Assembly: GCF_009765985.1 (NCBI RefSeq)
Contig: NZ_LMUM01000004.1
Coordinates: forward strand, 170,527-205,007
Direction: 5' to 3'
From: Acidobacterium sp. S8
GTDB lineage: Bacteria; Acidobacteriota; Terriglobia; Terriglobales; Acidobacteriaceae
Length of the DNA stretch: 34,481 bases
A model generated the notes under the pieces. That model was not told the DNA's origin. It did no database searches and saw nothing but the letters and a program-made list of their open reading frames with translations. Numbering within the stretch: the stretch's first letter is position 1; each line of letters opens with the position of its first letter. The translations under genes and the position numbers were made by a program. This document shows, one piece after another, positions 1 through 8,479 of the stretch.

Positions 1-528
1 GCCGATGTGCTGAACGGTGTGCCATCCATCGTGATGGGCATTTCTGTGTACTCGCTCATAGTGCTTCCGCAAAAAGGCTATTCTGCCCTGGCGGGCGGCG
101 TAGCTCTCGGAATCATGATGGTTCCGACCATCACGCGCACCACGGAAGAGATGTTACTTATGGTGCCGAATGCAATCCGTGAAGCAGCGCTCGGATTAGG
201 CGTGCCCAATTGGAGATCGGTGCTGGCCATCACCCTCAAGACTGCCTCACCGGGAATCATTACTGGATGCATGCTGGCTTTCGCGCGCGTGGCCGGCGAG
301 ACCGCTCCGCTGCTCTTCACTGCATTTGGCAATAATTTCTGGAGTACCAACCTTACTCAACCCATTGCCGCATTGCCGCTGCAGATTTACGTCTATGCCA
401 TCTCGCCGTACGATGAATGGCACCGGCTGGCTTGGGCAGGCGCCTTGGTTTTGATTGTGTTGATTGTGGTTTCTGTCGCTCTGGTGCGCTATGTGACCAC
501 GCGCGGCGTTTTGAAAGGGGCGAGTTAA
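1..528 (+). CDS. pstA: Phosphate ABC transporter permease PstA, C-terminal part
   Basis: This is an inner-membrane permease subunit of the high-affinity phosphate importer PstSCAB. The frame is open from base 1 and runs to TAA at 526-528, so the gene is cut by the window edge and about 175 C-terminal residues remain. The opening ADVLNGVPSIVMGI and the later EAALGLGVPNWRSV and AGETAPLL segments match the conserved inner-membrane permease loop region that docks on the ATPase. At least three hydrophobic stretches are visible, the last near the C-terminus (ALVLIVLIVVSVALV). pstB starts directly after the stop codon with no spacer, so the two are co-transcribed and probably translationally coupled. 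Confidence 0.95.
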   Translation, partial: ADVLNGVPSIVMGISVYSLIVLPQKGYSALAGGVALGIMMVPTITRTTEEMLLMVPNAIREAALGLGVPNWRSVLAITLKTASPGIITGCMLAFARVAGETAPLLFTAFGNNFWSTNLTQPIAALPLQIYVYAISPYDEWHRLAWAGALVLIVLIVVSVALVRYVTTRGVLKGAS

Positions 529-1287
529 GTGGGTGTCGGAATTGAAGTCTCGAATTTAAACGCCTGGTACAGCACGAACCATACGCTGCAGGATATCAAC
601 CTGCATATCCCGGCAAACCAGGCGACGGCGCTCATTGGCCCTTCCGGCTGCGGCAAGTCTACTTTTGTTCGCTGCATTAACCGCATGCACGAGACAAATC
701 CGATCGCAAAAGTCACAGGAACTGTGCGTATCGGCGATATAGACGTCTATAAGGATGCTTCGCCGGTTGAAATTCGCCGCCGGATTGGCATGGTTTTTCA
801 GAGGCCCAACCCATTTCCCACGATGTCGATTTACGACAACGTTGCGTCTGGTCTGCGCCTGAACGGGTTTCGCAATCGTCGTGTGCTGGACGAGGTGGTG
901 GAACGTTCGCTGATTCAGGCCGCCCTCTTCGAAGAAGTGAAGAACGATCTGAAGAAGAAGTCTGGGGCGAGTCTCTCGGGTGGTCAGCAGCAGCGTCTCT
1001 GCATCGCGCGTGCGCTTGCGGTCGATCCCGAAGTTTTGCTGATGGACGAGCCGGCTTCAGCCCTCGATCCGGTTTCCACGGCAAAGATTGAAGATTTGAT
1101 CTTCCAGCTAAAGTCGCAGTACACGATCGTGATTGTGACGCACAATATGCAGCAGGCAGCCCGTGTCGCCGAGCGTACCGGTTTCTTTTTGAATGGCAGG
1201 CTTGTCGAGTTTGATTCAACTCACAAGATTTTCACAAATCCCGGCGACAAGAGGACTGAAGATTACATCACGGGTAGATTCGGATGA
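529..1287 (+). CDS. pstB: Phosphate ABC transporter ATP-binding protein PstB
   Basis: This is the cytoplasmic ATPase that powers phosphate import through PstA/PstC. The 252-residue protein has the usual family length. Walker [10 protein letters not shown] lies at residues 37-45, the ABC signature LSGGQQQR at 149-156, and Walker B VLLMDEP at about 169-175, followed by the D-loop SALD and a switch histidine in VTHNMQQA. The start is GTG at 529, immediately after the pstA stop, with AAAGGGG about 10 bases upstream, inside pstA, as the ribosome site. The end overlaps the phoU start by four bases (ATGA). The gene order pstA-pstB-phoU is the classic one. No Pho box can be seen because the operon promoter lies outside the window. 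Confidence 0.97.
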   Translation: MGVGIEVSNLNAWYSTNHTLQDINLHIPANQATALIGPSGCGKSTFVRCINRMHETNPIAKVTGTVRIGDIDVYKDASPVEIRRRIGMVFQRPNPFPTMSIYDNVASGLRLNGFRNRRVLDEVVERSLIQAALFEEVKNDLKKKSGASLSGGQQQRLCIARALAVDPEVLLMDEPASALDPVSTAKIEDLIFQLKSQYTIVIVTHNMQQAARVAERTGFFLNGRLVEFDSTHKIFTNPGDKRTEDYITGRFG

Positions 1288-1964
1288 TGCGCGTTCGTTT
1301 TCACAAAAGCCTGGACGACCTGAAAGAAAAGCTGCTGATAGCCGCCGGCATGGCTGAACAGTCGATTCAGCGAGCGGTAGAAGCCTATCGCACGCGCGAC
1401 CTCTCTATCTGCGATCTGGTCGACCGCAGCGAGTTGGCCATTAACCGTATGGAGCGCGAGATCGACCAGATGTCGCTTGATCTGCTGGCGATGGAACAAC
1501 CGATGGCCATTGACCTGCGGTTCATTCTCGCCGTCATCAAGATCAACGCCGACGTCGAGCGTGTCGGCGATTCTGCGGTGAACATCATCGAGCGTGTTCG
1601 CGATCTGCAGGCATATCCGGTCGTCGATCTTCCCGTAGATATTCCCCGCATGGCAGGTATCGCCGCGGCTATGGTGCGTAAGGCTCTCCAATCGTTTATT
1701 GAGGCCGACGCCAAGATGGCAGAGTCGGTGCTTTCCATGGACGACAGCGTGGACAAGATGAATGAGACGATTCATTACGCGCTGCTGAATGTCATGCGCG
1801 AACAGCCGCAGTACACACCGCAGGCCCTCGATGCCTTGGTGATTGCGCGCAGTCTGGAGCGTGTCGCAGACCATGCCACAAACATCGCCGAGGATGTGAT
1901 TTTCTGGGTTCAGGGATTCGATGTGCGCCACCATCTGAGCATGATCGATGGAGCCCGTGGTTGA
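1284..1964 (+). CDS. phoU: Phosphate transport system regulator PhoU
   Basis: PhoU links the Pst transporter to the PhoR sensor kinase, repressing the Pho regulon and limiting phosphate uptake when phosphate is plentiful. The 226-residue protein has the standard length and shows the two PhoU three-helix repeats. Each repeat carries the conserved acidic metal-binding helix: [14 protein letters not shown] in the first half and [14 protein letters not shown] in the second. The ATG at 1284 overlaps the pstB stop (ATGA), which implies translational coupling. It is the last gene of the operon; a NUDIX gene converges on it 59 bases downstream. No clear terminator hairpin was recognised in that gap. 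Confidence 0.96.
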   Translation: MMRVRFHKSLDDLKEKLLIAAGMAEQSIQRAVEAYRTRDLSICDLVDRSELAINRMEREIDQMSLDLLAMEQPMAIDLRFILAVIKINADVERVGDSAVNIIERVRDLQAYPVVDLPVDIPRMAGIAAAMVRKALQSFIEADAKMAESVLSMDDSVDKMNETIHYALLNVMREQPQYTPQALDALVIARSLERVADHATNIAEDVIFWVQGFDVRHHLSMIDGARG

Positions 1965-2023
1965 AAGTTTGAAGCAGGTGCAGTTCGTCAGTCCTGGCGT
2001 ACGCACCGATCGAGAATATGATT

Positions 2024-2488
2024 TCAGAGCGCTTCGAGAAGCTCTTGCAGGCGATCGAGAAATGCTCTCTGCCCACTGAGAATGCGTTGACGGGCTGCTT
2101 CTACTGAGAACCACTCCCACCTGTCCACCTCTGGAAATTCTTTCATCTGCCCGGAGCGGGGAGGCCATTCCATCGGGAATGTGTTGCTTTTTAGTCCCGC
2201 AGCATCACAGTTTCCTTCGAGCGCCCAAGCACTCACAATCTTGCCACCCGGCTGTTTGAGCTCGCCTAAGCTGACAAATGCTCCGTCGATCGCCACGCCG
2301 GTCTCTTCTTCGAATTCGCGTTTTGCGACCGCAATCGGGTCTTCCGCCTCAGCGTATTCGCCTTTAGGAATGGACCACGCTCCGATGTCTTTCTTCGCCC
2401 AGAACGGGCCTCCGGGATGAACCAGAAACACTTCAAGAAGACGATCAGTTCGTCGGTATAGCAATAGTCCGGCGCTGCGTTTAGGCAT
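2024..2488 (-). CDS. NUDIX hydrolase
   Basis: This is a cytoplasmic NUDIX-fold pyrophosphohydrolase. The NUDIX box GX5EX7REUXEEXGU is complete at residues 43-65 (G43, E49, R57-E58, E61-E62, G64), so the magnesium site should be intact. I chose the ATG at 2488, giving 154 residues beginning MPKRSAGLLLYRR, because the fold starts there. A longer reading from 2551 adds 21 residues with no homology-like features. The substrate cannot be told from sequence; relatives act on nucleotide polyphosphates, dinucleotides or oxidised nucleotides. It stands alone, convergent with phoU and divergent from the tRNA-Asn gene. Confidence 0.85.
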   Translation of the reverse strand: MPKRSAGLLLYRRTDRLLEVFLVHPGGPFWAKKDIGAWSIPKGEYAEAEDPIAVAKREFEEETGVAIDGAFVSLGELKQPGGKIVSAWALEGNCDAAGLKSNTFPMEWPPRSGQMKEFPEVDRWEWFSVEAARQRILSGQRAFLDRLQELLEAL

Positions 2489-2598
2489 AACGAAGGATAA
2501 CGTCTTGTCCGAAAAGTCATAGGGTCCATTCCCGTTTACCGGTAAGACCACAATGGTTAACGAGAGCGTCTGACGGGAACGAATCAGGAGATCAGCTT

Positions 2599-2628
2599 TT
2601 GACGCAACCGCTAAGCTTTTGATATAAA
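2599..2628 (+). promoter_or_regulatory. Sigma-70-type promoter for tRNA-Asn
   Basis: TTGACG at 2599-2604 and TATAAA at 2623-2628 are separated by 18 bases. Transcription would begin near 2635, about 25 bases before the mature tRNA. Position and match to the consensus support the call; it is not experimentally known. Confidence 0.6.
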
Positions 2629-2658
2629 AACTTTAGGCAATAAGCCGCCCGCCAGATA

Positions 2659-2735
<77 letters not shown>

Positions 2736-2737
<2 letters not shown>

Positions 2738-3208
2738 ACATCAACAACTTAGGTTTCTCTCCTTTCGTTTTCTCCGTCGATACCGGGGAAAATACCGGGG
2801 ACCCTGTCGGAGAATGCGCTTCCGGGCGGCTGATTGCTTCAACTGCGCCGCGCAGTTCATCCGTGTTGAAGTGACCGTACCGCGCAGCCATCTTGACCAT
2901 CGTACTTGGCGACCAGCCAACGATCTTGGCTATCTTCGGAAGTGGCACTCCGCCGTCGATCATCCGGCTGATTGCTGTGTGTCTCAGGTCATGCGTACGC
3001 ACCGCCAGCGGCTCGACTTCCTCTGTCTCTGGCGTGACTGAAAGCGTCTTGCCAGCCATCTTGCGCGCGGCTTCCAGGCTGTCTTCCAGCTCCCCATCGG
3101 CTTGTCTGGGTTTACCTCATAGAGTACGACCTGCCCGTTTTGGTAGCCCGCCTCGCCGTCAAGACCATACTTTTCTGTCGCGATCGAAGGCACATAAAAA
3201 TTGCGAGG
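2736..3208 (-). pseudogene. Tyrosine recombinase (integrase) C-terminal remnant, frameshifted
   Basis: Two overlapping minus-strand frames together rebuild about 155 C-terminal residues of a phage-type integrase. The upstream frame reads FYVPSIATEKYG to GSWKTAW, and the downstream one EAARKMAGK through HDLRHTAISRM, IVGWSP and MAARYGH. The second catalytic arginine box (H-D-L-R-H), the Trp that replaces the usual His, and the nucleophilic Tyr in ARYGH are present. The first catalytic arginine, the core lysine and the whole DNA-binding N-terminus are missing. A single-base loss in the TGG(G)AA context near 3075 explains the frame change. Coding similarity stops near 3208, where the sialidase-like gene begins on the other strand. 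The enzyme cannot be active, so the island is probably immobile. Confidence 0.85.
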
Positions 3209-4411
3209 TCACTACGGCTCGGATTTATCTTCCTCGTGTCTACCTTGGTGGTACGGGGACAGACAGCGGATGCGAAGAAGGACGCGGACAGCTGCTATGT
3301 GAGGCAGGTGAAGAGCCTTCCGGGGAGTCACGATTTCGCGGCGGATTTTATTGAAGTCATTGCCACTGATCCCAGTCCTAAGAACAAGAATCACAATGTG
3401 GTGTGGGGTCTGACGGCGGACCTGAGTCGTGAGATTCCAGCGGAGGAGCGGGCACTGTACGTCTCCAAATCGGCCGATGGCGGGGAGTCGTGGACACAGG
3501 TAGCGCGAGTGGATTCGAGATATTTTGATGCAGGAATTGACGAGGGACTGCGTAACGGATTAAGTGTCGCGCCAGGTGGGGCGGAGTTTGTGATCACGAC
3601 CCAGAAGGGGGCGTTCCAGATTCTCCCCCGGGCGAAGGCTTCGGATGCGATTGTGAGATATATCGCGGGGCCGCGCGTACCACATGACAGGCCGTGGATA
3701 AGCATTACGAAGAAGGAGGGGGATCCAGTAAGAGCGGCGGCGGCGAAGATGACAGCGGACGGGAAAAGGCTGATCGTGGGCTACGGCTACTTTGACATGA
3801 ATCCGCAGATCCTCAGCTATCACAAGGGCGGCGGATCCTGGCTGATGGACGGACCGCTGGCGGACCTTCCGACTGATCTGGATATTCTCTCGATGCAATG
3901 GGACAAACCAGGGAAGGCGCATCCTGACTCACTGTACGTAGGAACGGGCGATCAGGTCTATCGGCTTGATCTTCACACGAAGAAGTGGACCCTTGTTCGC
4001 GGAGTGGAACAGGATTCGGCGATCCACGCGATCAGCACGGTGGGTGGCCTGCATCTGGCGGCATGCTGGGGAGTGTATGAACCGGTGAGCGCGGATGTCG
4101 TGGCAAGAGTAACAAATGCGGAGTTTGTCTATCACAGAGATGAAGATGAGACTGGGCCGAACATTCGCGCCTATGGGATTGAGGTTGATCCGGCGAGTCC
4201 AAATCGGCAGGTGGTAACTGCGCTTACTGGTGTCTACACCAGCAAGGATGGCGGCCTGAACTGGAAGAGGTTGAATGATCTTCCAGAGGGAGAATACAGG
4301 ACGGCGCACTTCAATTCCGATGGGACGGTGATCGTGTCCGGGATGCCAGGGACATTTCTAGCGAATCCGTTTTCGAGTGGCTGTGGGCCTCATTTGAGGA
4401 CAAGAGATTAG
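3140..4411 (+). CDS. BNR/Asp-box (sialidase-fold) secreted protein, 5' end probably replaced
   Basis: This open frame of 423 residues has two Asp boxes, SADGGESW and SKDGGLNW, typical of sialidase-fold and photosystem-stability-factor-like propellers. No catalytic sialidase arginine triad is identifiable, so activity is unproven. The only upstream start is TTG at 3140, but the first ~23 codons lie antisense to the integrase remnant. Downstream, a signal-peptide core (LGFIFLVSTLVV) followed by GQTADA survives without its own Met. I infer that recombination at about 3208 removed the native start, and that the frame continues by chance into the integrase remnant. The mature part (about residue 42 on) looks intact. 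Whether it is expressed or exported is uncertain; internal GTG codons in the signal region are alternative starts. Confidence 0.7.
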   Translation: MVARLAVKTILFCRDRRHIKIARSLRLGFIFLVSTLVVRGQTADAKKDADSCYVRQVKSLPGSHDFAADFIEVIATDPSPKNKNHNVVWGLTADLSREIPAEERALYVSKSADGGESWTQVARVDSRYFDAGIDEGLRNGLSVAPGGAEFVITTQKGAFQILPRAKASDAIVRYIAGPRVPHDRPWISITKKEGDPVRAAAAKMTADGKRLIVGYGYFDMNPQILSYHKGGGSWLMDGPLADLPTDLDILSMQWDKPGKAHPDSLYVGTGDQVYRLDLHTKKWTLVRGVEQDSAIHAISTVGGLHLAACWGVYEPVSADVVARVTNAEFVYHRDEDETGPNIRAYGIEVDPASPNRQVVTALTGVYTSKDGGLNWKRLNDLPEGEYRTAHFNSDGTVIVSGMPGTFLANPFSSGCGPHLRTRD

Positions 4412-5279
4412 CTGCATTTTTAATCGTATGTAAGAAGAGAAAGGGGCAACGTGGAGAGAGAAAGCATTCGCTGGACGGCAAGCTTCCGATTAGCCGGTTT
4501 TTCGGCAACTTGCCGTGCGGGGGATTAATTGGTTTTCCGCGAAATGTGAATGCCGTTCAGCAATGAAATTACCCTTGCCCCTAAGGGGTATCTCAACGCC
4601 TGAAATCCGGAGTGGAGCACCTTTTCGTTCACCGCAGCAGACTGGTGCGGTCCGCACATAGATGCGAACCTGACGAACAGCCTGAAAGTCGGCTTTCGGC
4701 AGCTAGGCATGTTTCCGCTAACGCCGTTTTAGGGGAACCGCACTCAAAGGCTTCGATCTTTTGTCCTGACGTTTGCCAAGGCCGCGATGACGCAGAGTAG
4801 AACTTCGTTCCCGGCGATAGCATTTCTAAGCCGTAGGTCTTCTTCCCACGGCGCAACTTCCATCCTCCGTCCGTTCTCAAACGCAGCGTGGGAGCCAGCC
4901 GCTAACGAGGCTCTAAGAATCCGCGCTCTCGTGACGTGGGATCGGTATATCACCTTCGCAGTCGCAGCTCCAGTAATAAAGCCTATGGCAAACTTCAGTA
5001 CTACAGCCTCGTGGAACAATCTCCCGCAGTGCACGCGCCGCACAAGACATTAGCCCTGTCGCAGTGGTGAGGGCTATGGAGCGTATGGAAGGATTAGCTG
5101 TCGAAATCAGGCGATAGCGCTCAAAACCACGCTTCGAATCCTCCGGTTTTGCAAAAGATGGGAGTATCCGAGTTAGCAGGCATCCGGATCGGCCCGACAC
5201 GGTGTTTGACACTTCTAAGTTGCGGAGGAATAATCCTCTTCACGGCAGCACGAGCGCTTGAAAAGCGATGGAGACGGAG
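4412..5279. other. Island segment without a convincing gene
   Basis: No frame with a clear family match was found. The best candidate is a minus-strand frame at 4744-5043 (GTG start). Its segment LKFAIGFITGAATAKVIY resembles a membrane anchor and is followed by a protein-like FENGRRMEVAPWEED, but it has no recognisable ribosome site. It could be a decayed small membrane protein. The rest looks non-coding or degraded. Confidence 0.4.
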
Positions 5280-5891
5280 ATGATCAGGACTTCTCTGGCT
5301 ATATTTGTACTTCTCGTGGCACCGCTCTCTGCCGAGTCCTCCTCTGCGTTGCCTGGCTGTAAACCGCGGCCCGAAATTGCCAAGATCATCCACGAACAAT
5401 TGGGATCAAATGAGTTTGACAAACTGAGCTTCGCCGACCAGGTCGCACGGCGGCGCAAAGTCCTGAGTGAGCTTATTGCAAGTTATCCGCGCGAGATCGA
5501 TCCGCAAAAACGATTGATCTCTGCTACGCGTTACTGGGAAGATTCGGTGCAGCCGGGCAGTTTTGCCAGCTTACAGGAGCATTATCGTCAGCAGGTCAAA
5601 GAGCATCCAGAAGATCCCTTGACTTTGGATCTGGCCGCGAATGCTTTGATCGGGACGGACACGGCGGAGGCCATCCGCCTGCTTGAGGCCGCTAAAGCTG
5701 AGGCCCCTCAATTTGTCTGGCCTGATCTTGATCTGGCAGACATCTATACCAGCGGCAAATTCGCCGACAAACAAAAGTTCACCGATCACCTAACTGCATT
5801 CTGGATTGCTAGCCCTGGTGCAACAGATAGTATGGCTCGGTGGCTGCTGGTAAAGGACATTTCGCCAGTTGAGATCTGGTTGCTCTTTTAG
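5280..5891 (+). pseudogene. TPR-like exported protein, 3' truncated
   Basis: The ATG at 5280 follows GGAG by about 7 bases and starts a clean signal peptide (MIRTSLAIFVLLVAPLSA). An in-frame ATG at 5268 is the longer alternative. The ~200-residue product is mostly helical, with repeat-like spacing (for example LDLAANALIGTDTAEAIRLL and VWPDLDLADIYTSGK), suggesting tetratricopeptide-type repeats. The last ten residues, after LLVKD, are read antisense through a GH13 fragment, so the native C-terminus was lost at about 5858. Function is unknown; the repeats suggest a periplasmic or surface protein-interaction role. Confidence 0.65.
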
Positions 5892-6238
5892 AAAGGAGTG
5901 GTAGTAATACTGGTTTGTCCGCTTATCCCACTCCCAACCTGAACCACCGAAATTGCTCCGCCAATTATTCGGCTCATCTCGCCACAGATACCAATCTCGT
6001 TTGGGATTTTTACGCGAAGATCGACTTTCGACGAACCAGGGGTGCTTGTCGGAGGAATGATTGGGGACGAAATCGAGTATTACCTTAAGGCTTCGACGAT
6101 GAGCTTCTTCGACAAGACGATCGAACTCCAGCATAGTCCCAAAAATTGGATCGATCCCGCAGTAATCAGCGACGTCGTATCCGAAATCGGCCATCGGAGA
6201 CGGATAAATTGGTGCTACCCAGATAGAAGAGAATCTCG
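5848..6238 (-). pseudogene. GH13 alpha-glucosidase fragment (inverted)
   Basis: The minus-strand frame reads SSIWVAPIYPSPMADFGYDV, then DFVPNHSSDKHPWF (GH13 region I) and ends at YYYHSFLKEQPDLNWRN. This is the N-terminal third of an oligo-1,6-glucosidase/alpha-glucosidase. The catalytic Asp and Glu (regions II and III) and the N-terminal ~35 residues are absent. Its upstream edge (about 6238) lies just before the start of an intact GH13 gene on the other strand, and its downstream edge (about 5858) cuts the TPR-like gene. It is a leftover of a rearrangement and not functional. Confidence 0.85.
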
Positions 6239-6256
6239 AACGGAAACATTGTTGGC

Positions 6257-7918
6257 ATGATTAATGACCTTTGGTACAAGAATGCAGTCATCTATTGCCT
6301 CTCCGTCGCAACTTATATGGATGCAAATGGAGACGGCTGCGGCGATTTTCAAGGGTTGATGCGACGCCTGGATTATCTGCAAGGGTTGGGCGTCACCGCG
6401 ATTTGGCTGATGCCATTTCAGCCGTCTCCGTGTAAGGACGACGGCTATGATATCGCGGACTACTACGGTGTCAATCCCCGCTATGGGACCCTTGGTGACT
6501 TTGTTGAATTCACGCGTGGTTGTCAACAACGCGGACTGCGTGTGCTGATCGATTTGGTGGTCAACCACACCTCTAATGAACATCCCTGGTTCCAGGCAGC
6601 GCGTCATGATCCCAAATCCAAATATCACGATTGGTATGTGTGGTCCAAAAAGAAGCCCGGGAATGCCGCTTCGGGAGTAGTGTTTCCCGGCGTACAGAAA
6701 TCAACATGGGACTATGACGAGGTTGCTAAGGCTTATTACTTCCATCGGTTCTACGATTTTCAACCGGATCTCAATACTTCCAATCCTGAAGTTCAGGCTG
6801 AGATCCTCAAGATCATGGGTTTCTGGTTGCAATTGGGCGTTTCTGGCTTCCGCATGGACGCCATACCATTTGTCATTTCGCAAAAGGGCGCAAAGGTGGC
6901 CAAGCCAGAAGAACAATACGATATGCTGCGGACTTTTAGCCAGTTCCTGACCTGGAGAGAGGGAGAAGCAATCATCCTAGCCGAAGCGAATGTTCTTCCA
7001 GGTACCGACATGAAATACTTTGGCACTGCCGGTGAGCGCGTGCAGATGATGTTTAACTTCGAGGTGAATCAAAATCTCTTCTACGCCTTGGCCACCAGCG
7101 ACTCTCGACCGCTCATTAAGGCGATGCGCTTGACGAAGAAGAGACCAGCTACGGCACAGTGGGGTCAATTTCTGAGAAATCATGATGAACTCGACCTCGG
7201 ACGTTTGGAAGCCAAACAAAGAAAGGCGGTCTTTAATAAATTCGGCCCTGATCCGGACATGCAGCTGTACAACCGTGGCATTCGACGTCGACTCGCTCCG
7301 ATGCTGCAGGATGATCGTCGCCGACTTGAACTCGCCTATAGTTTGATGATGACATTACCGGGCACACCCGTTATTCGATATGGCGATGAGATTGGAATGG
7401 GAGACAATCTCGCTCTGCCCGAGCGAAACTGTGCCCGAACGCCTATGCAATGGTCAACAGAGCCGCAGGCAGGCTTCACCAAGCGTGATCATCCTGTGTT
7501 GCCTGTTATTAGCGATGGCCCATACGGATTTCAACATGTAAACGTTGCAGATCAGCGACGGGATCCGAACTCACTTCTGAACTGGATGGAACGCATTATC
7601 CGCATGCGTAAAGAAGTTCCCGAGATTGGGTGGGGCGAATTTTCTTTTATTTCGGTAGGTACTCCAGAGGTCCTGGTGATGCACTACAGGTGGCGTAATA
7701 ACTCCGTAGTTGGCGTGCATAACCTTAGCGGCGAACCGCGAGAGATTCGATTCTCGATTCAAGGTGAAGAAAAAAATTGCATATTGGCCAATCTTTTATC
7801 CAACGATCACAGTCAACCGGATTCAGGTGGCCGACACTCCATGCTACTTGAACCGTACGGCTATCGCTGGTTTAGGGTTTGTGGCTTGGATTACCTGCTC
7901 AAACGATCAGACATTTGA
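6257..7918 (+). CDS. GH13 family enzyme, trehalose synthase/alpha-amylase-like
   Basis: This is a 553-residue GH13 retaining enzyme acting on alpha-glucans. All four conserved regions are present: DLVVNHTS (~99-106), GFRMDAIPF with nucleophile D201, ILAEAN with acid/base E243, and FLRNHDE with transition-state D310. The opening LWYKNAVIYCLSVATYMDAN and the ARTPMQW segment resemble trehalose synthase (maltose alpha-glucosyltransferase) and its sucrose- or maltose-active relatives. No signal peptide is visible, so it is cytoplasmic. A C-terminal beta domain (about 465-545) is complete, but no maltokinase fusion follows. The ATG at 6257 starts the conserved N-terminal motif. In the island it lies next to an inverted fragment of a second GH13 gene. 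The GH13 call is firm; the exact substrate is inference. Confidence 0.88.
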   Translation: MINDLWYKNAVIYCLSVATYMDANGDGCGDFQGLMRRLDYLQGLGVTAIWLMPFQPSPCKDDGYDIADYYGVNPRYGTLGDFVEFTRGCQQRGLRVLIDLVVNHTSNEHPWFQAARHDPKSKYHDWYVWSKKKPGNAASGVVFPGVQKSTWDYDEVAKAYYFHRFYDFQPDLNTSNPEVQAEILKIMGFWLQLGVSGFRMDAIPFVISQKGAKVAKPEEQYDMLRTFSQFLTWREGEAIILAEANVLPGTDMKYFGTAGERVQMMFNFEVNQNLFYALATSDSRPLIKAMRLTKKRPATAQWGQFLRNHDELDLGRLEAKQRKAVFNKFGPDPDMQLYNRGIRRRLAPMLQDDRRRLELAYSLMMTLPGTPVIRYGDEIGMGDNLALPERNCARTPMQWSTEPQAGFTKRDHPVLPVISDGPYGFQHVNVADQRRDPNSLLNWMERIIRMRKEVPEIGWGEFSFISVGTPEVLVMHYRWRNNSVVGVHNLSGEPREIRFSIQGEEKNCILANLLSNDHSQPDSGGRHSMLLEPYGYRWFRVCGLDYLLKRSDI

Positions 7919-8078
7919 GACGCAATTTTCGCCAGTGGTGTTGGCGAAGGCAGCATGTCCCATCGCTTTCATCCATGGGTACCTGGGCTGTTTTCAACCC
8001 ACGGTCCAAAAGCCAATGCCTAAGGTCGTGTCTTGAGCTCAGAAAGATCAAATATTTGCGAAGAGGAGTTTAGGAAGT

Positions 8079-8285
8079 ATGAAGATTCTGATTGCCGCAA
8101 TGCTGTGCTCCTGGACAATGGCATTGCCACCGCTTATCTCCCAGGCTCATGACCATGCCTCTATGGAGACTCTCGGCAGCGTCACTTTCAGTACATCCTG
8201 CAGCCCGCCGGTGCAATCGCAATTCAATCACGCGTTGACGCCGAGTCTCATTAAAATCCGCTGTGCATACCTAAATCAGGGTTAA
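8079..8285 (+). pseudogene. N-terminal stub of a TPR-type secreted protein
   Basis: A good ribosome site (GAGGAG upstream) and a signal peptide (MKILIAAMLCSWTMALPPLI) are followed by HDHASMETLGSVTF, STSC and VQSQFNHALT. From memory this matches the N-terminus of a long TPR protein family of acidobacteria and proteobacteria, which continues with LLHSFEF and repeat units. Here the match breaks after FNHALT and the frame stops 18 residues later. The start signals are intact but the protein is lost. No continuation was seen in other frames of 8286-8479. Confidence 0.7.
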
Positions 8286-8479
8286 TAGCTCCCGTCCTTT
8301 TGTTTTACACTACCCGCGTTACTTCTGTGATCTGATGCGACCTCGTCGATTTAAGGATGGTTTAGGACCATTTGGGATGGATTCGGCCGTACGATTGTCG
8401 TGCATGGGTCGTATGACCATAAAGCTTTAATTCTGACCTCTTCGATGCTTTCAGAATGAAACCAAGTGGGGCGCGTAAA

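Noticed and set aside
1263-2168. Minus-strand open frame of 301 codons
   Set aside because: Antisense to phoU, which is clearly the coding strand.
4744-5043. Minus-strand 99-codon frame with a membrane-like segment
   Set aside because: Protein-like in part but lacks a ribosome site and a recognised family; mentioned only as a possible remnant in the gap entry.
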